Assembly (NCBI GenBank): GCA_014925825.1
Contig: JACGCK010000068.1
Span: 1-64,000 of the forward strand
Origin: Pholiota molesta
Taxonomy: Eukaryota > Basidiomycota > Agaricomycetes > Agaricales > Strophariaceae
DNA length: 64,000 nucleotides
Direction of reading: 5' to 3'
Both the position numbers and the translations under genes were made by a program. Shown here piece after piece: positions 41,351-52,151 of this stretch. Positions within the stretch are counted from its first letter, which is position 1, and every line of letters starts with the position of its first letter. The notes under the pieces are model-generated. The model was not told the DNA's origin. It worked only from the letters and a program-made list of their open reading frames with translations, and did not search any database.

Positions 41351-43302
41351 TCCACCATGCCCCCATCACCACCGACTCGAACGCCACATCCTTCCCCGTC
41401 CCCGCGCCGCCCGTCTGCTTCTTATGCGTATAGCTAAACTCCGCGGGCGCCGATATCGTCTCGCGGAACGCGACCTGCGGCTTGCCCGTGAGGCAGTCGA
41501 CGTTGTACTCGCGGCGCATGCGCTCGACGTAGATCTCGAGGTGCAGCTCGCCCATGCCCGAGATGATCGTCTCCTTGCTCTCGTGGTCGATGTGCACCTT
41601 GAACGTCGGGTCCTCCTTCTGGAAGCGGTTCAGCGCGCGCGAGAAGTTGGGCGTTTCCGTGCCCTTGGGCTTGAGGGAGAGCGAGATGACGGGCTCGGGC
41701 ACGAACATGGAGGTCTGCAGCGGGTTAAAGGAGGGTTAGGCAGGCAGGGAGGCGACGCACCATGGAGAAACTCGTCGATCCGTCGGTGAAGGTGTCTCCA
41801 GATGAACATTCGACACCGAACATGGCGCAGATTTCACCAGGGCCGATCGACTCGACGTCCTACGAAAAACATTATTAAAACCATCCTTGTAAAATTGTAT
41901 GCGATGCCATACCTCCATCTCGTTACTGTGCATGCGAACCAACCGAGGGACCTTGACCTTCTTACCAGTGCGCGCGTTGAAGATCTGCATCGACTTCTTG
42001 AGGTACCCTGATACACGCGCATATAAGTCAACTGTCCAAAGCGTCCTTCCTCCAACTTGAAAGCCAAGCCAACTAGAGGCGCCTCAGCCGCAGGGGTCAA
42101 AGTGACTTGCGGCGACCCGGCAGGCTGGTTGGTATCGTGCGCGAGGACCTCCGATTCCGAGGGGTTGGGCAGGTAGTTGCACACGCCGTCGAGGAGCGGC
42201 TGCACGCCGGTGTTCTTGATGGCAGAGCCCATGAAGACGGGCGAGAACTTGAGGGAGATGGTCGCGCGGCGGATGGCGTCCGCGATGTCGAGGTTGCTCG
42301 GTGTCTCGTCCATGAGCACTTTTTCGCCGATGTCCTCGTCCACTTCCGCGAGCTGTTCGATGAGCTCGGTCCGTTTTTCCTTTGCCAGTGCGAGGAGGGA
42401 TTCCGGGATTTCGTCAGAGACGACGACGTTGACTCTGCTGAGAGTGAGAAGTGGAAGAAGAGTGGGTAATTGGTACTCACCCCTTGACGCCCTCGTTGTA
42501 GATAGCCTTCCAGTGCACGAGGTCGACGACACCCTTGAACTCGTCCTCGACGCCAATGGGCACCTGGACGGCCGCAGCGGGAATGCGCAGTTTCGTCCGA
42601 ATTTGTTGCACAATGCGCCAGGGATTGGCGCCGGGGCGGTCCATTTTGTTGACGAAGGATATCCGGGGGACGTTGTATCGCCGCATCTGCCTGTCTACCG
42701 TGGTGGTCTGGCTCTGGACACCGGCAACGGCGCAGAGCACCAGAACGGCGCCGTCCAGAACGCGGAGCGCGCGTTCCACCTCGATGGTAAAGTCGACGTG
42801 TCCTGCAACGGTCGTTGAAGACTAAAGGAATGGTGTCATGGGGGAGACAGTGCTTACCAGGGGTATCAATGATATTAATGGCATATTTTTCCTTCGTGTT
42901 CCTGCCCAAATCCGTAGCCTCCCAGTCGCAGAAAGTGGCCGCGCTCTGAATGGTGATGCCCTTCTCTCGCTCCAGGTCCATGCTGTCCATCTTCGCGCCG
43001 ACCGAGTCGCGTCCGCGCACTTCATGGATCTCCCGAATCCGTCCGGTGTAATACAGAATGCGCTCCGTCAGCGTCGTCTTGCCCGAGTCTATGTGTGCTG
43101 ATACGCCGATGTTGCGCTGGTGCCCGAGACGGATGTGGTCCTGCTCAGAGAGGGTGTACTGGACTTGGGAGGGTGCGGCTTCGGGGGGCGGGGCGGGCTT
43201 GAGGGCGGTGGCGGTGGCGGCTGTTCGTCGGCCGCATGTCGAGCTGGTGAGCCAGCTGGAGAGCGGGAAGGAGCGTTTCGCGCACGCCCGCGACAGTATC
43301 AT
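41351..43302 (-). pseudogene. EF-G1 copy 5, truncated at the 3' end, promoter intact
   Basis: Start codon at 43302-43300; exons 1-5 read cleanly apart from one missing G near 42002 (GAGGTACC for GAGGGTACC). It carries the 17-codon deletion shared by all truncated copies but keeps more of the exon 5 tail (CCCATCACCACCGACTCG) than copies 2-4 and a trace of the exon 5 donor region (CACCTTCTCCAC). It is driven by a full-length divergent promoter, so a truncated transcript is possible. The sequence is a mosaic: 41736-41950 matches copies 2-4, most of 42010-43302 matches copy 1. Confidence 0.9.
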
Positions 43303-43684
43303 CGCTGCCCCAGGTTGTTCGAGGAGAAACAGTGTTTCGTTCAAGTTTCGTTGGCAAAATTTGGGGTGTAATTAACTTACGTATACTGTCTTTGCCCCTA
43401 ATTTCCTTACATCGCCAAAAAAAAAAAAGCGGCACTAGGTGAAGGGAATCCTATACGTTCTGCTAAAATCCAATACATTGGTCACAAACGTATGGTAATA
43501 GAGGCTTTATCACACAATGTCATACAATACCATAAAATGCTCGGAATACTTCTGACGTTTGCAAGGCAGTTCCGTGATAGAATCCGGGGAATGCCGACTG
43601 AGTTTGGGACACGCGTCTTGCGACGCGTAATTCAAACCCTCCTTGCTGTATCCCATCCTCAATCTCCACACCTCATAACTCACC
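43303..43684. promoter_or_regulatory. Shared divergent promoter, copy 5 (382 bp), driving intact PRE1
   Basis: Collinear with the 362 bp promoter at 6070-6431. It contains the same inverted repeat at 43611-43628, but with the loop in the opposite orientation: ACGCGTC-TTGC-GACGCGT here, ACGCGTC-GCAA-GACGCGT in copy 1. It also has an A-run (12 A) near 43418-43430 not present in copy 1, and a 10 bp duplication next to the EF-G1 start (TTCGTTCAAGTTTCGTTGG). It is the only promoter for the intact proteasome gene. Confidence 0.7.
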
Positions 43685-44374
43685 ATGGAGACTTCGTTCG
43701 CTATCACTGGGAAAGGCTACCTCATTATGGCCGCCGACACCACCGCGGCGCGCTCCATCGTCAAGATGAAAGTCGACGAGGACAAAATCAAGGCCCTGAG
43801 CCCGCACCTACTAATGGCATACTCTGGAGAGCCAGGTCAGCTCTATCGCTCCTCATATGATATCCACACTTCATTCAAAGTATCCAGGTGACACTGTCCA
43901 GTTCGCAGAATACGTCGAGCGCAACATCCGCCTATACCAGATTCGAAACCTCTATCCTCTCCGCCCATCCGCAGCGGCATCGTGGATCCGCAAAGCCCTT
44001 GCAGACTCCCTGCGTTCCCGAAAGCCGTATTCCGTCAACTTGCTCCTCGGAGGCTACGATACCGCTACATACGACCCCCATCTCTACTGGATCGACTACC
44101 TCGGCACGATGTCGGAGGTGCCGTTCGCTGCACACGGATACGGTGCCTACTTTGCGCTGAGTTTGTTGGATCGGTGCGCTGCTATCCTTGGCTCTCTCTA
44201 TTTGCCTCGCTGATACTGTTGAATAGGTACCACAACCCAGAGGCAGATCTCGAGGAAGGCCTGGCGACGCTGAGGCGCTGCCTTGACGAGGTGGCGAAGC
44301 GTCTCGTGGTCAGCCCTGGGAAGTACAAAGTGAAGATCGTTGATAAGGATGGTGTTCGGGAGATCGAATTGTAA
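43685..44374 (+). CDS. PRE1: 20S proteasome subunit beta type-4 (yeast Pre1, beta-4), intact
   Basis: Structural, non-catalytic beta subunit of the 20S proteasome core, in nucleus and cytosol. Three exons, 43685-43835, 43888-44173 and 44227-44374, give 585 nt (194 aa), the usual length for this subunit (about 195-200). It starts [19 protein letters not shown], the family's N-terminus without propeptide. The [34 protein letters not shown] and [19 protein letters not shown] segments are typical. Introns are 52 and 53 bp with standard ends. The start has a CTCACC-ATG-G context. It is the one complete copy of the amplified locus, at its right end, and its promoter is shared with truncated EF-G1 copy 5. 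Confidence 0.95.
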
Positions 44375-45036
44375 ATTGCTCGCACCTTCGGGATGTATAC
44401 ATGACTGTAATGGATCGCTTTTCCCTTTGTTTTGTTTTCTTTCTGTTTTGGGATCGTTGATGACAGTTCTGGTGGTTTGTCGATTCAACCCGCTTAGTGC
44501 AATTTCTCTCTCTCAGCTCCTATTTACGGTGCTGCGTTCGCTCTCCACGACAGCTGATATATTCACCAAGCAGGATCTATGATATTTCGTCCGATTTCTG
44601 ATGGATGCTGCGAAATGCTCAGTAACTGAGCAAAGAACCTACCATTTTTCTACTAATAACTTATTTCTTCGAACAGAATATAAACTCTTTGAAAAGCCCA
44701 ACAAGTTCCAATCCCAACCAACATCTTCACCGTCAGTCTCCTGCAAGCTCGTATCCCATAACCCGCCCAAAGCTAAAAATAGAGCAGCGTACAAAACTCG
44801 TTACAGCCAGCCGCACCTTCCCTCCTCTTCAGCCTCCCATCTTCCCGCTACACTTCCCAGCCCCTTTCTCCCGCCTTAGGGTCAGCCGCCTAGCACGAAA
44901 CCCATTCCTCTCTCTTCCACCCTCTCTTTCTATCCTTCCTTTTTACCACACCGCCCCCGCTCCAAAGCGTACCCCTCCGCACCTACCACCTTCTCCGCTG
45001 ACGACGTCAGACACCTCCCCGCCCAGATAACCAAAC
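44375..45036. other. Intergenic region between PRE1 and the chitin deacetylase gene
   Basis: No gene seen in 662 bp. It should hold the PRE1 3' UTR and the chitin deacetylase promoter. A TATAAAC at 44679-44685 lies about 350 bp before the next start codon, and the stretch 44800-45010 is strongly CT/CCT-rich on the plus strand, as is common in 5' leader regions of highly expressed basidiomycete genes. Confidence 0.5.
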
Positions 45037-47304
45037 ATGTTCCTCGTCTCGCCCAAGGCGGCCTCCGTGCGCCGCCGCGCTTTGGCGCTTGGCGTGCTCG
45101 CGGCGGCGCTCGCGCGCGTCGCGGCGCAGGACGTGGTGCCCGCGCTAATCGCTGTCGAGGGCAGCGCCGGGGCGCCCATCAACGGTACGCCCTCATTCAC
45201 CCCCTTTCTTTCCTACCCCACCCCAAAATCATATCCCGCCCTACGTGCCTCGCCGTCTGTTCCACAGGCCTTTCGCTGACCACCGTCGTTTGCGTGCTTT
45301 TGTTTGATGTCTAGGCCCCGGCAAGGAGTGCGAGGCGTACTACCACGCGCCCGTCGCGAACGCGCTCGCGTCGTTCCCGCCGATCTGGGGCCCCGCGACG
45401 CTCCTTGAGGGCGACGCGAACGCGCAGGCGAAGTGGGCGGCCATTCAGCCGCACGTGCCCGACATCCAGCCGAAGGTGCGTTCCCGCTCTGTTATAAAAT
45501 ATTAAAATAATGAATCTGACGTGATTGCGTGGCGTATCTCACTGGTTTGGTTGGGTTGGGGATGGGTAGGGCACGCCATCGGGCGATTTCAGCGGCCTGA
45601 GCTACGGGGCGGACGACCCGGACTGCTGGTGGACGTATACGAAGTGCACGACGCCGAAGGCGGCGGACGTGCCCGCGGATATATCGATTATGAACGAGGT
45701 GCGCCACCTCGCTGACTACTCACCCTATGTTGGACGCTGAACGAACTATTTGCTGCGTGTTCGTAGCCGCATACTCTGGGATATGGCTTCGACGATGGGC
45801 CGAACTGCTCGCACAATGCGTTTTACGATTACCTGAAGTCGCAGAACCAGAAAGCGAGTACGTATCCCTCCGACCAGCTTCCATGTTGGTAACTTAAGCT
45901 GATCTTCATTTTTTTTTTATAGCAATGTTCTTCATCGGCAGCAATGTGATGGACTGGCCGCTGGAGACGGCGCGTGCAGTGACGGATGGTGAGGGCGTCT
46001 CTTTCGCAACTTTTTTTCTTTTGGTTGGGTGCTGATGTGATTAATTACTTTGATTGTAGGCCATGAACTTTGCGTTCGTAAGTCTCGCTTTTCCAAAATT
46101 TCTAGTGATGTTTGCTGACGCGATTGCACAACAAAGACAGCTGGTCGCATCGCTACAGTCAGTTTTCTTATCAACACAGCCGAAGCCATGTTTAATCTTT
46201 GCGTGTATATTAGTGACGTCGTTGGAAATTCGGAGGCGTTTGCCGAATTGTACTACAGTGCGTGTGGTTTTCGTTTATCTATCTATCTGCTTTCTAACCT
46301 TTTTATTACAGCTGTGAGTTTATCTGGACATGGAAACAAACGCGCAAAAGCAAGGCGATAGGAAACTGACCAGGGCTCATAAACACCCCAGATGCAAGCG
46401 ATAAGCTTGCTGCCGGCGTCACGCCGACCTGCTGGAGGGTAAGCACGCCGCCATTCCTCTCCCTCCGCTTCCGCCTCACCTATTTTTGCAGCCCCCCTTC
46501 GGCGACGTTGACGACCGCATCCGCGCCATCGCCTCCGGCCTCGGGCTGCGCACCGTCCTCTGGGCTTACGATTCGCAGGACTGGCAGGTCGGCTCGACGA
46601 CGAGCTTCACCGAGGAGCAGGTCGACCAGGAGTATGAGCTGATGATCGCGGACGCGAATCAGGGCGCGTTTGAGACTGTGAGTCCGCCCCAGCCGCTTTC
46701 GTGGGTTCAGAACGAGGTGCTGATTGGGTGTCTGGTGTTGGGGGTGTAGATTGGGACGATGATCCTGATGCATGAGCTGAATGAGTTCACGATGAGCGAG
46801 GCGATGAAGTATTATCCGAAGCTGAAGGCTGCGTTTAAGGTGCGTTGTCTTGTACTTTGAGGATCTCTACGTTGACTGATGCATGACTCTCGTTCTATTA
46901 TCGCTCCTTAGCACATTGTACCCGTTGCGACGGGCATGAACATCACCCACCCATACGTCGAAGATGGCTATGCCATGCAATCTTTCGCGCAATGTCAGCT
47001 TAATAACCCTATTCCTTTCTGCCATATTTACTGACCGCATTCTTCCATGGACATTCTCTTCTCTGCTTGTTCGCTAGATCTCTCTGGCACCGGCGCGCAG
47101 CTCATCGCGAACGGCACGAACAACACCCTCGCTGGGACCCACGGAGGGTCTGATGTGCAGACGGCGTTGGCGCCAGGGTCCACGAGCCAGATGGACAGCA
47201 CGAAGAAGACGGGCGAGGCGTCGCGCGTAGGGAGCGTCAAGGTCCTCGTGGCGTTTGCGGTGGGCGCTATGTGGGCGTCGATGATGGGGCGGCTGCTGCA
47301 TTGA
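45037..47304 (+). CDS. Chitin deacetylase (CE4/NodB family), probably GPI-anchored; one apparent frameshift
   Basis: Removes acetyl groups from chitin to make chitosan in the cell wall. Thirteen exons inferred: 45037-45184, 45315-45475, 45570-45698, 45767-45857, 45923-45988, 46060-46077, 46137-46157, 46214-46257, 46374-46438, 46492-46677, 46750-46839, 46912-46993, 47078-47304. An N-terminal signal peptide (LALGVLAAALARVAAQ) is clear. CE4 motifs are all visible: YGFDDGPNCSH, HELCVHSWSHRY, CWRPPFGDVDDR, LWAYDSQDW and LMHELNEF. The C-terminus has a Ser/Thr/Gly stretch and a hydrophobic tail (VLVAFAVGAMWASMMGRLLH), fitting a GPI signal. The exons total 1328 nt, one short of a whole number of codons: exon 8 reads MTSL, then needs one more base (GG run at 46224-46225) to continue GNSEAFAELYY. 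Either a sequencing indel or a recent inactivating deletion. Boundaries of exons 8-9 are least certain. Confidence 0.88.
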
Positions 47305-47699
47305 TGGGACCTCGTTTGGGGCCCTCGTTGGGGTGAGACGGGGGTTTTCTGTCGTTTTAGCTACAACATTTTTTCTATTCTACACATACCCGACTGGTTA
47401 TATATTGTATATTCTATTTTCCACTACTCTACACATCAAAAGCTCGGCATGAAAATGCGTCCCTCAGAAAATTTCTCTTTGATGTGATATTTTACAGTCT
47501 GGTATGCGATATATCACTCCCAAATCGACCGGCAAGATATTTATTGATGTAGACTTGGAAGGAATTCGCAATGGTTTATTGTACAAGTTAATAATCATGT
47601 CAGCAGAACGTGGAAGGAACGGAAATGATTCAAGTATCGAAATATATGAAGTAGTTTCTTCGCAAGAAAAGTTGTACAATTCAAAAAATCAGCCATCAG
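47305..47699. other. Convergent intergenic region
   Basis: About 395 bp between the 3' ends of the chitin deacetylase (plus) and the DUF4470/MYND gene (minus). AT-rich after 47360; no coding sequence or repeat recognised. It should contain both polyadenylation regions. Confidence 0.5.
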
Positions 47700-50600
47700 T
47701 TAAGCCTTGCACTTCGGCTTATGCGCCTTCCAGTCTTTCTTCTGACACTCGGCGGAACAATATTTTACCTTCTGGCACCCCGCGCAGGCTTTGAGCTTCG
47801 GCTTTCCTCGCTTTCGACACACCGAACACTTGTGCGCATTTGGATCTCGACCCACGGTCTCAAGATACGAGACCGCGAACAATGGTGAAAGCGCGACCCG
47901 GGTGACGAATGGTGCGAATTTCTTCCACAGTTCGCTTTTCTGCATTCCACCAACTTCCTTTCCTCTGCCACAGCTGCAAGAGGATCGGCCTCCATGTCTT
48001 TTGTGAGCGGGATGCGACCCTGAGCCGTATATTCGCAATTCGGCCCGTGGGACCAGGACGACCGACACCTCTCCGCAAAGGCAGGTAGGAGCTGCTTCCA
48101 TGCCTGCATCTCGCCTTCGAATGCAGCAATGTTGATCAGCCCGCCTTGCGTCACGAGCCTCACGAACGCTTTTTCGTTCTCTGCTATGAACCTCGTCGTC
48201 AGAGGCAGGACGTACGCGTCACAGATCATCGTATGAGAGGTGAGGTCGAAATGAAGATCATTGACGAATAAGATGGTGTCGCAGTTGTTTGTCTTGTCAT
48301 CTCGCAGTGCGAAGAGCCGCTGCACGGAACCGCCCTGTGTACCCGCTGCGCGGACGAAAATCGTGTGGAGGGAGTCTTTGACAACATCAAAGTGTCGGTA
48401 CCGTGTTTCTTCCTGAGTGATCTTTCGCGAGCGGACATCATAGAGGCGACGTGGATATCAAGCCATTCTTTAAGCTGTTTCGCTTTGACGTCGAGAACAG
48501 GCAGAGTAGACATGTTAACCCGGTGGATGCTCCATGGATGGAACAGTCCCTTTGTATTGATGACTGGGAATGGATTGAGTTTCATTCCATCCGCCATCAA
48601 CGATCTGGACGTTGGTACGATAACCTGTGAGATGAGAGCGGTAGTTCAGCCATGGACTCCAAAAACTAGTAAAAGTATGTACATACCTCAATATATCGTG
48701 ACTTCCGAGCAAGGCGCAACCGGTGCGCACTGCCTATGACGGGGAAAGGGTACGCGATATCCTGGATTCGGTTGCCCAAGGTCACTCTTACGACGCAAGG
48801 CGAGAGCTGCACGATCTCAGGAACAGCCTTGCCGCCCGCTTCGCTAAATATCTGCGCAGAGCGATCGTCGGTGATGGACACCCGTACAGTTAAGGACTTG
48901 ACCAATTCACACTGTTCGTCCAACTCGACGAAGGCTGCTCCAGATTCACCGATCTGAGAAAACATACTTGTCTTTGTGTTGATTGATGATTCAGATGGAT
49001 GCGAAGAGTTGGAAGGATATCTGGTGGGTAAGAGGTTCTCAGGGACGACATGGACAAACGCTTCATCCATAAGCTTGGCGCTAAAGACGCGGAGACTGAG
49101 ACCTAACTTCTTGATTAGAGTTGCGCATGCAGCAGGTGTATTGCGAACACCGAAGCCGATGCTGAGCTGCTCAGGAGGTTCGAGATCGGTAAGAAGTAAG
49201 GCAGGCGCGATGAAAGACGCAACAAGAGAAGAATCTCCCGCCCAACCTTTTATGTCCTCTTCAAAAATAACCTGCGGGCATGATTTTGTCCCAACGGAGA
49301 TCGCTCGTCCAAATGCAACATGTACAGCGCTGAATACGTTGTGGGAGCGCATGCCGAAGATGTCACAGTGCAGTGGAGGAGTACCGATTTCGTTAGGGTT
49401 CGCATCCTCTAGCACGGCAAGCTTCTCCCGCGGGATGACGAGGACAATGCGTACGAGATCGGCGACGCTGTTCCACCCTGAAAATCGCCCGATCTTGCGG
49501 GCTTTCATCTGGAAGAACGGGGCATTATACAGGCCGTGTCGATGTAATTGCCCGCATAATTCTTGGTAGTAGAGCGTATCCATCGACTCGATCGACCAAG
49601 CCGCGAGCTGGAGAGACATATACCGATCCATCACACTGCTCCATAGCTCGTCAGTGGGCCGAAGCCTATGTCGGATGAGCTGCAGCAAGAGGGTGAAGGA
49701 TTCGCGACTGTAGTGCGCCAAATTTGAGATGGCAATCGCTTTGCCAAGGTTCTTTTCGTTCGCATCAAAAAACTTTTTCGCGGTCTCTTGCGTAAATAGG
49801 GACTGGTGGACGTCGTAAAGCAAAGTTCCCAACTGATGTCCATCGAATACAGGAACAGAGACATTCCCTGCATTCTGAGAAGCGATGGAATCTCCGGAAT
49901 GGGTGCTTTCCAAGTCGTAACTTGATGAAACTGCGTCACTTTAGCACTGTGCTTTTCGCTCTTTTTCATGGAGTGGTGTACCATGAGCTCATGGGTGTTG
50001 CATCGAGCGGTAAATCCGCAGAGATAGTCGACTGGAGATAAGCCAGCGAGAAGTCCCACAACGGAGAGGTCAGCGTGGAGGTGCTCTGTAAACTCCTTTG
50101 TCGCGTTCTGCCCGAGAAAGAGAAGTGATTCGGTGTATAAAACGCCAGATGCTTCGGAAGAGAGAAGGGGTGCAGCGGCAATGAGGACGTTCAGCAATCC
50201 GATGTGATCCTCCAGGTTCGATGTGTGAATGACATTGAAGCTCGCAGGCGCGCCGCCAGGCGCAGATGTATACTCGTCTCTGCGGAGCTGTATCAGTTGC
50301 GTCTTCCATTGCGCTACAGGGACACCCAGGTTGAGTGTGCCTGTGGCGCCAAATCCCCGCAGCGCGCGGCATACAGCGGTGGCTTCGCCGACAAAAACCG
50401 GATGATTGGTGGAAATGTAGAAGATAAGGAAGTGCGATAGGAGGTGCACCAGTCCGTGAACTCGCGCTTCGCCGCCTTCAAGACCTCGGCCATAGTTACT
50501 GTGGTTTTCGCATTTCCAAACAAAGCAGCGAGATGGAACGGGACCATGGGATCCGTTGCGTAATGGAGCGAACATCCTTCGCCGCCCAGAGAATACACGA

Positions 50601-51423
50601 AGGTCGGGTTTAACAGTGTGGCAGCAGCAATATTCTTTCCGTCGAGGAAAGTCACGCCCGTCTTCCAAAAGTTCCCAAAGCTTTGGTGAATGACTGTCGC
50701 CCCATGCATCTCTAAAGGACCTAGGGAACGTGCAGACATGAGCGGGTTTTGAACTTCTTAAGATTTTCTTTGCCCAGTTTATCGAATGCAGCGCCTATGG
50801 CGGCGAGGCGCGAATTCGGCAAATTTTGCATATTGACATATAGTGTCCAGTGACGCCTGATTTCCGCAAGGGTGTGGTTGGTACAAGTCTTAATGATTAA
50901 CGCGTACGGGGAGCTCTTCCATTTCTCGGTCGTCTCTGAAAGTTCGATCAACTTTTTGCATTGGTCGATGAGAGCGGTATGCGAATCGCTGTCTAAGCGA
51001 AAATGGAAGAATGTATTCCATATAATGGCGTCTGACTGGCCGTCTGCTACCATGGTAAACAGTAGCACGTTCCGCGCTGGGTGATAAAAAAATGATTATT
51101 CGATGGATGGACCAGGGTCGGATGATGAGTAACGCTACCTAGCACGGCCGGATCGAAATCACAGCAGGTAAAATCCAAAGGACGGCCAGCTGCATGTAGG
51201 ATAAATGATCAGCACATCTGAACATCAGACGAGCATAGTAAAAATACGAACAATTCGGGGGCTCATTGAAAATGGTATGCAGGACGTTGCGCGGGTCGCC
51301 ACATCCCAAAAGCAAGGTTCGCGCAGGCTCTTCCAAGGGAAGATCAGTAGTCAAAGATATCGCACTCGTATTTCCTATGGCATAGAAGAAGTATTTGCTT
51401 GGCCAGAATAGTAGATTGGCCAT
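47700..51423 (-). CDS. DUF4470 + MYND zinc-finger protein, with five single-base frame breaks
   Basis: A member of the large Agaricomycete family with an N-terminal DUF4470 domain and a C-terminal MYND finger; function not established. Exons: 51423-51252, 51189-51139, 51076-48687, 48624-47700. The start ANLLFWPSKYFFYAIGNTS and LLLGCGDPRNVLHTIF, then LDFTCCDFDPAVLARNVLLFT, are diagnostic. The C-terminus CSVCRKRGKPKLKACAGCQ..YCSAECQKKDW..HKPKC is a MYND finger. The frame moves by the same step five times, each mended by one extra base in a run: TTTT 50747-50750, AAAAA 50393-50397, TTT 49907-49909, GG about 48453, TT about 47946 (plus-strand letters). With five added bases the exons give exactly 1181 codons. 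So it is either an intact gene with run-length sequencing errors or a young pseudogene. The Ngaro-like element sits 124 bp upstream of the start codon. Confidence 0.8.
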
Positions 51424-51546
51424 CTTTGACGAAGAGAGATGAGCGCTTGTCGAAAGGGAGGTGTGTGAACATCCACTGAAAGTTTACGTCCTTAGATTGC
51501 TCAAGTTTGGATGAGGTGGCAGACGTCACGTTCACGTTCAACACGT

Positions 51547-51722
51547 CCAATTATTCCTTGACTCTTCGGTTTGCAGAGGCGAAGTGATGAGACGCTTGAG
51601 ATGATGAGCTAAGCGCGGTAATCAGGCGAGTGACAGGCAAGCTGTGTTTAGGCGTGAAAGGCGAGGTGTCGGCTCTAAGCCAGACACCCCGCAAAAATGT
51701 ATTCTTGATGCGCTGGCGAGGC
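51547..51722 (-). repeat. Split direct repeat B2 (outer 3' terminus of the Ngaro-like element)
   Basis: 176 bp beginning CCAATTATTCCTTGACTC on the plus strand and ending GCGCTGGCGAGGC. It is the outermost right-hand terminus of the element when read 5' to 3'. It differs from B1 at one position seen (GACGCTTGAG here, GACGCTCGAG in B1) and lacks the MITE present in B1. Confidence 0.85.
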
Positions 51723-51808
51723 GCTGCATTAAATACAAGTAATAATTGTACTACGGTCGGAAATAATAATAGCAATATGTGAAAAATAATTTGGGATGTG
51801 GTGGGAGG

Positions 51809-52151
51809 GTAGACGAAGAAAATGGCGAGTGTCGAGCGAGCCTCTGCAAAGGAGAGAAACGAAGGTTTGGATGATGAGAGTAAGAGACAAACCTTGGGTG
51901 AGCGAGGGTCTCCTTAAATTTTCTCTCGTGCTGTGTGAGTCACATATCGGGCGAAAGATAAACCGTTTGTTGAGGCAGACTCGCGTTGAGCGGCGGACCA
52001 GCTCTGCGTGGCCATCAGTGTCTATGCGCGGCGGACCAGCACACAGAAAATTAATCCACACGGTTCTGAACCAGTGTGGGGGTGTTTCGCATGTGACTAC
52101 GAGTCCGGGTCGGTATAATTGGACTAGAGTAAATACTTTATTTAAACTCGA
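51809..52151 (-). repeat. Split direct repeat A2
   Basis: 343 bp (GTAGACGAAGAAAATGGCGA .. TTTATTTAAACTCGA on the plus strand), identical by eye to A1 at 57442-57784. It abuts B1 directly. A 86 bp AT-rich gap (51723-51808) separates it from B2. Confidence 0.9.

Larger units (their letters stand above)
33873..43302. repeat. Tandem unit 4 (9430 bp), most diverged spacer
   Basis: Left part (to about 36.1 kb) is nearly identical to units 2 and 3. From about 36.1 to 41.3 kb it differs from the other spacers by many substitutions and small indels, while keeping the same order of blocks. Its EF-G1 copy and promoter are closest to the intact gene and promoter at the left end of the locus. Confidence 0.85.

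Noticed and set aside
46158..46177. An ultra-short ~22 bp intron in the chitin deacetylase (GTCAGTTTTC..CACAG) that would keep frame without an added base
   Set aside because: Far below the length the spliceosome normally handles in fungi, and it would insert about a dozen residues unlike the family between HSWSHR and AFAELYY. A one-base gap in exon 8 is simpler.
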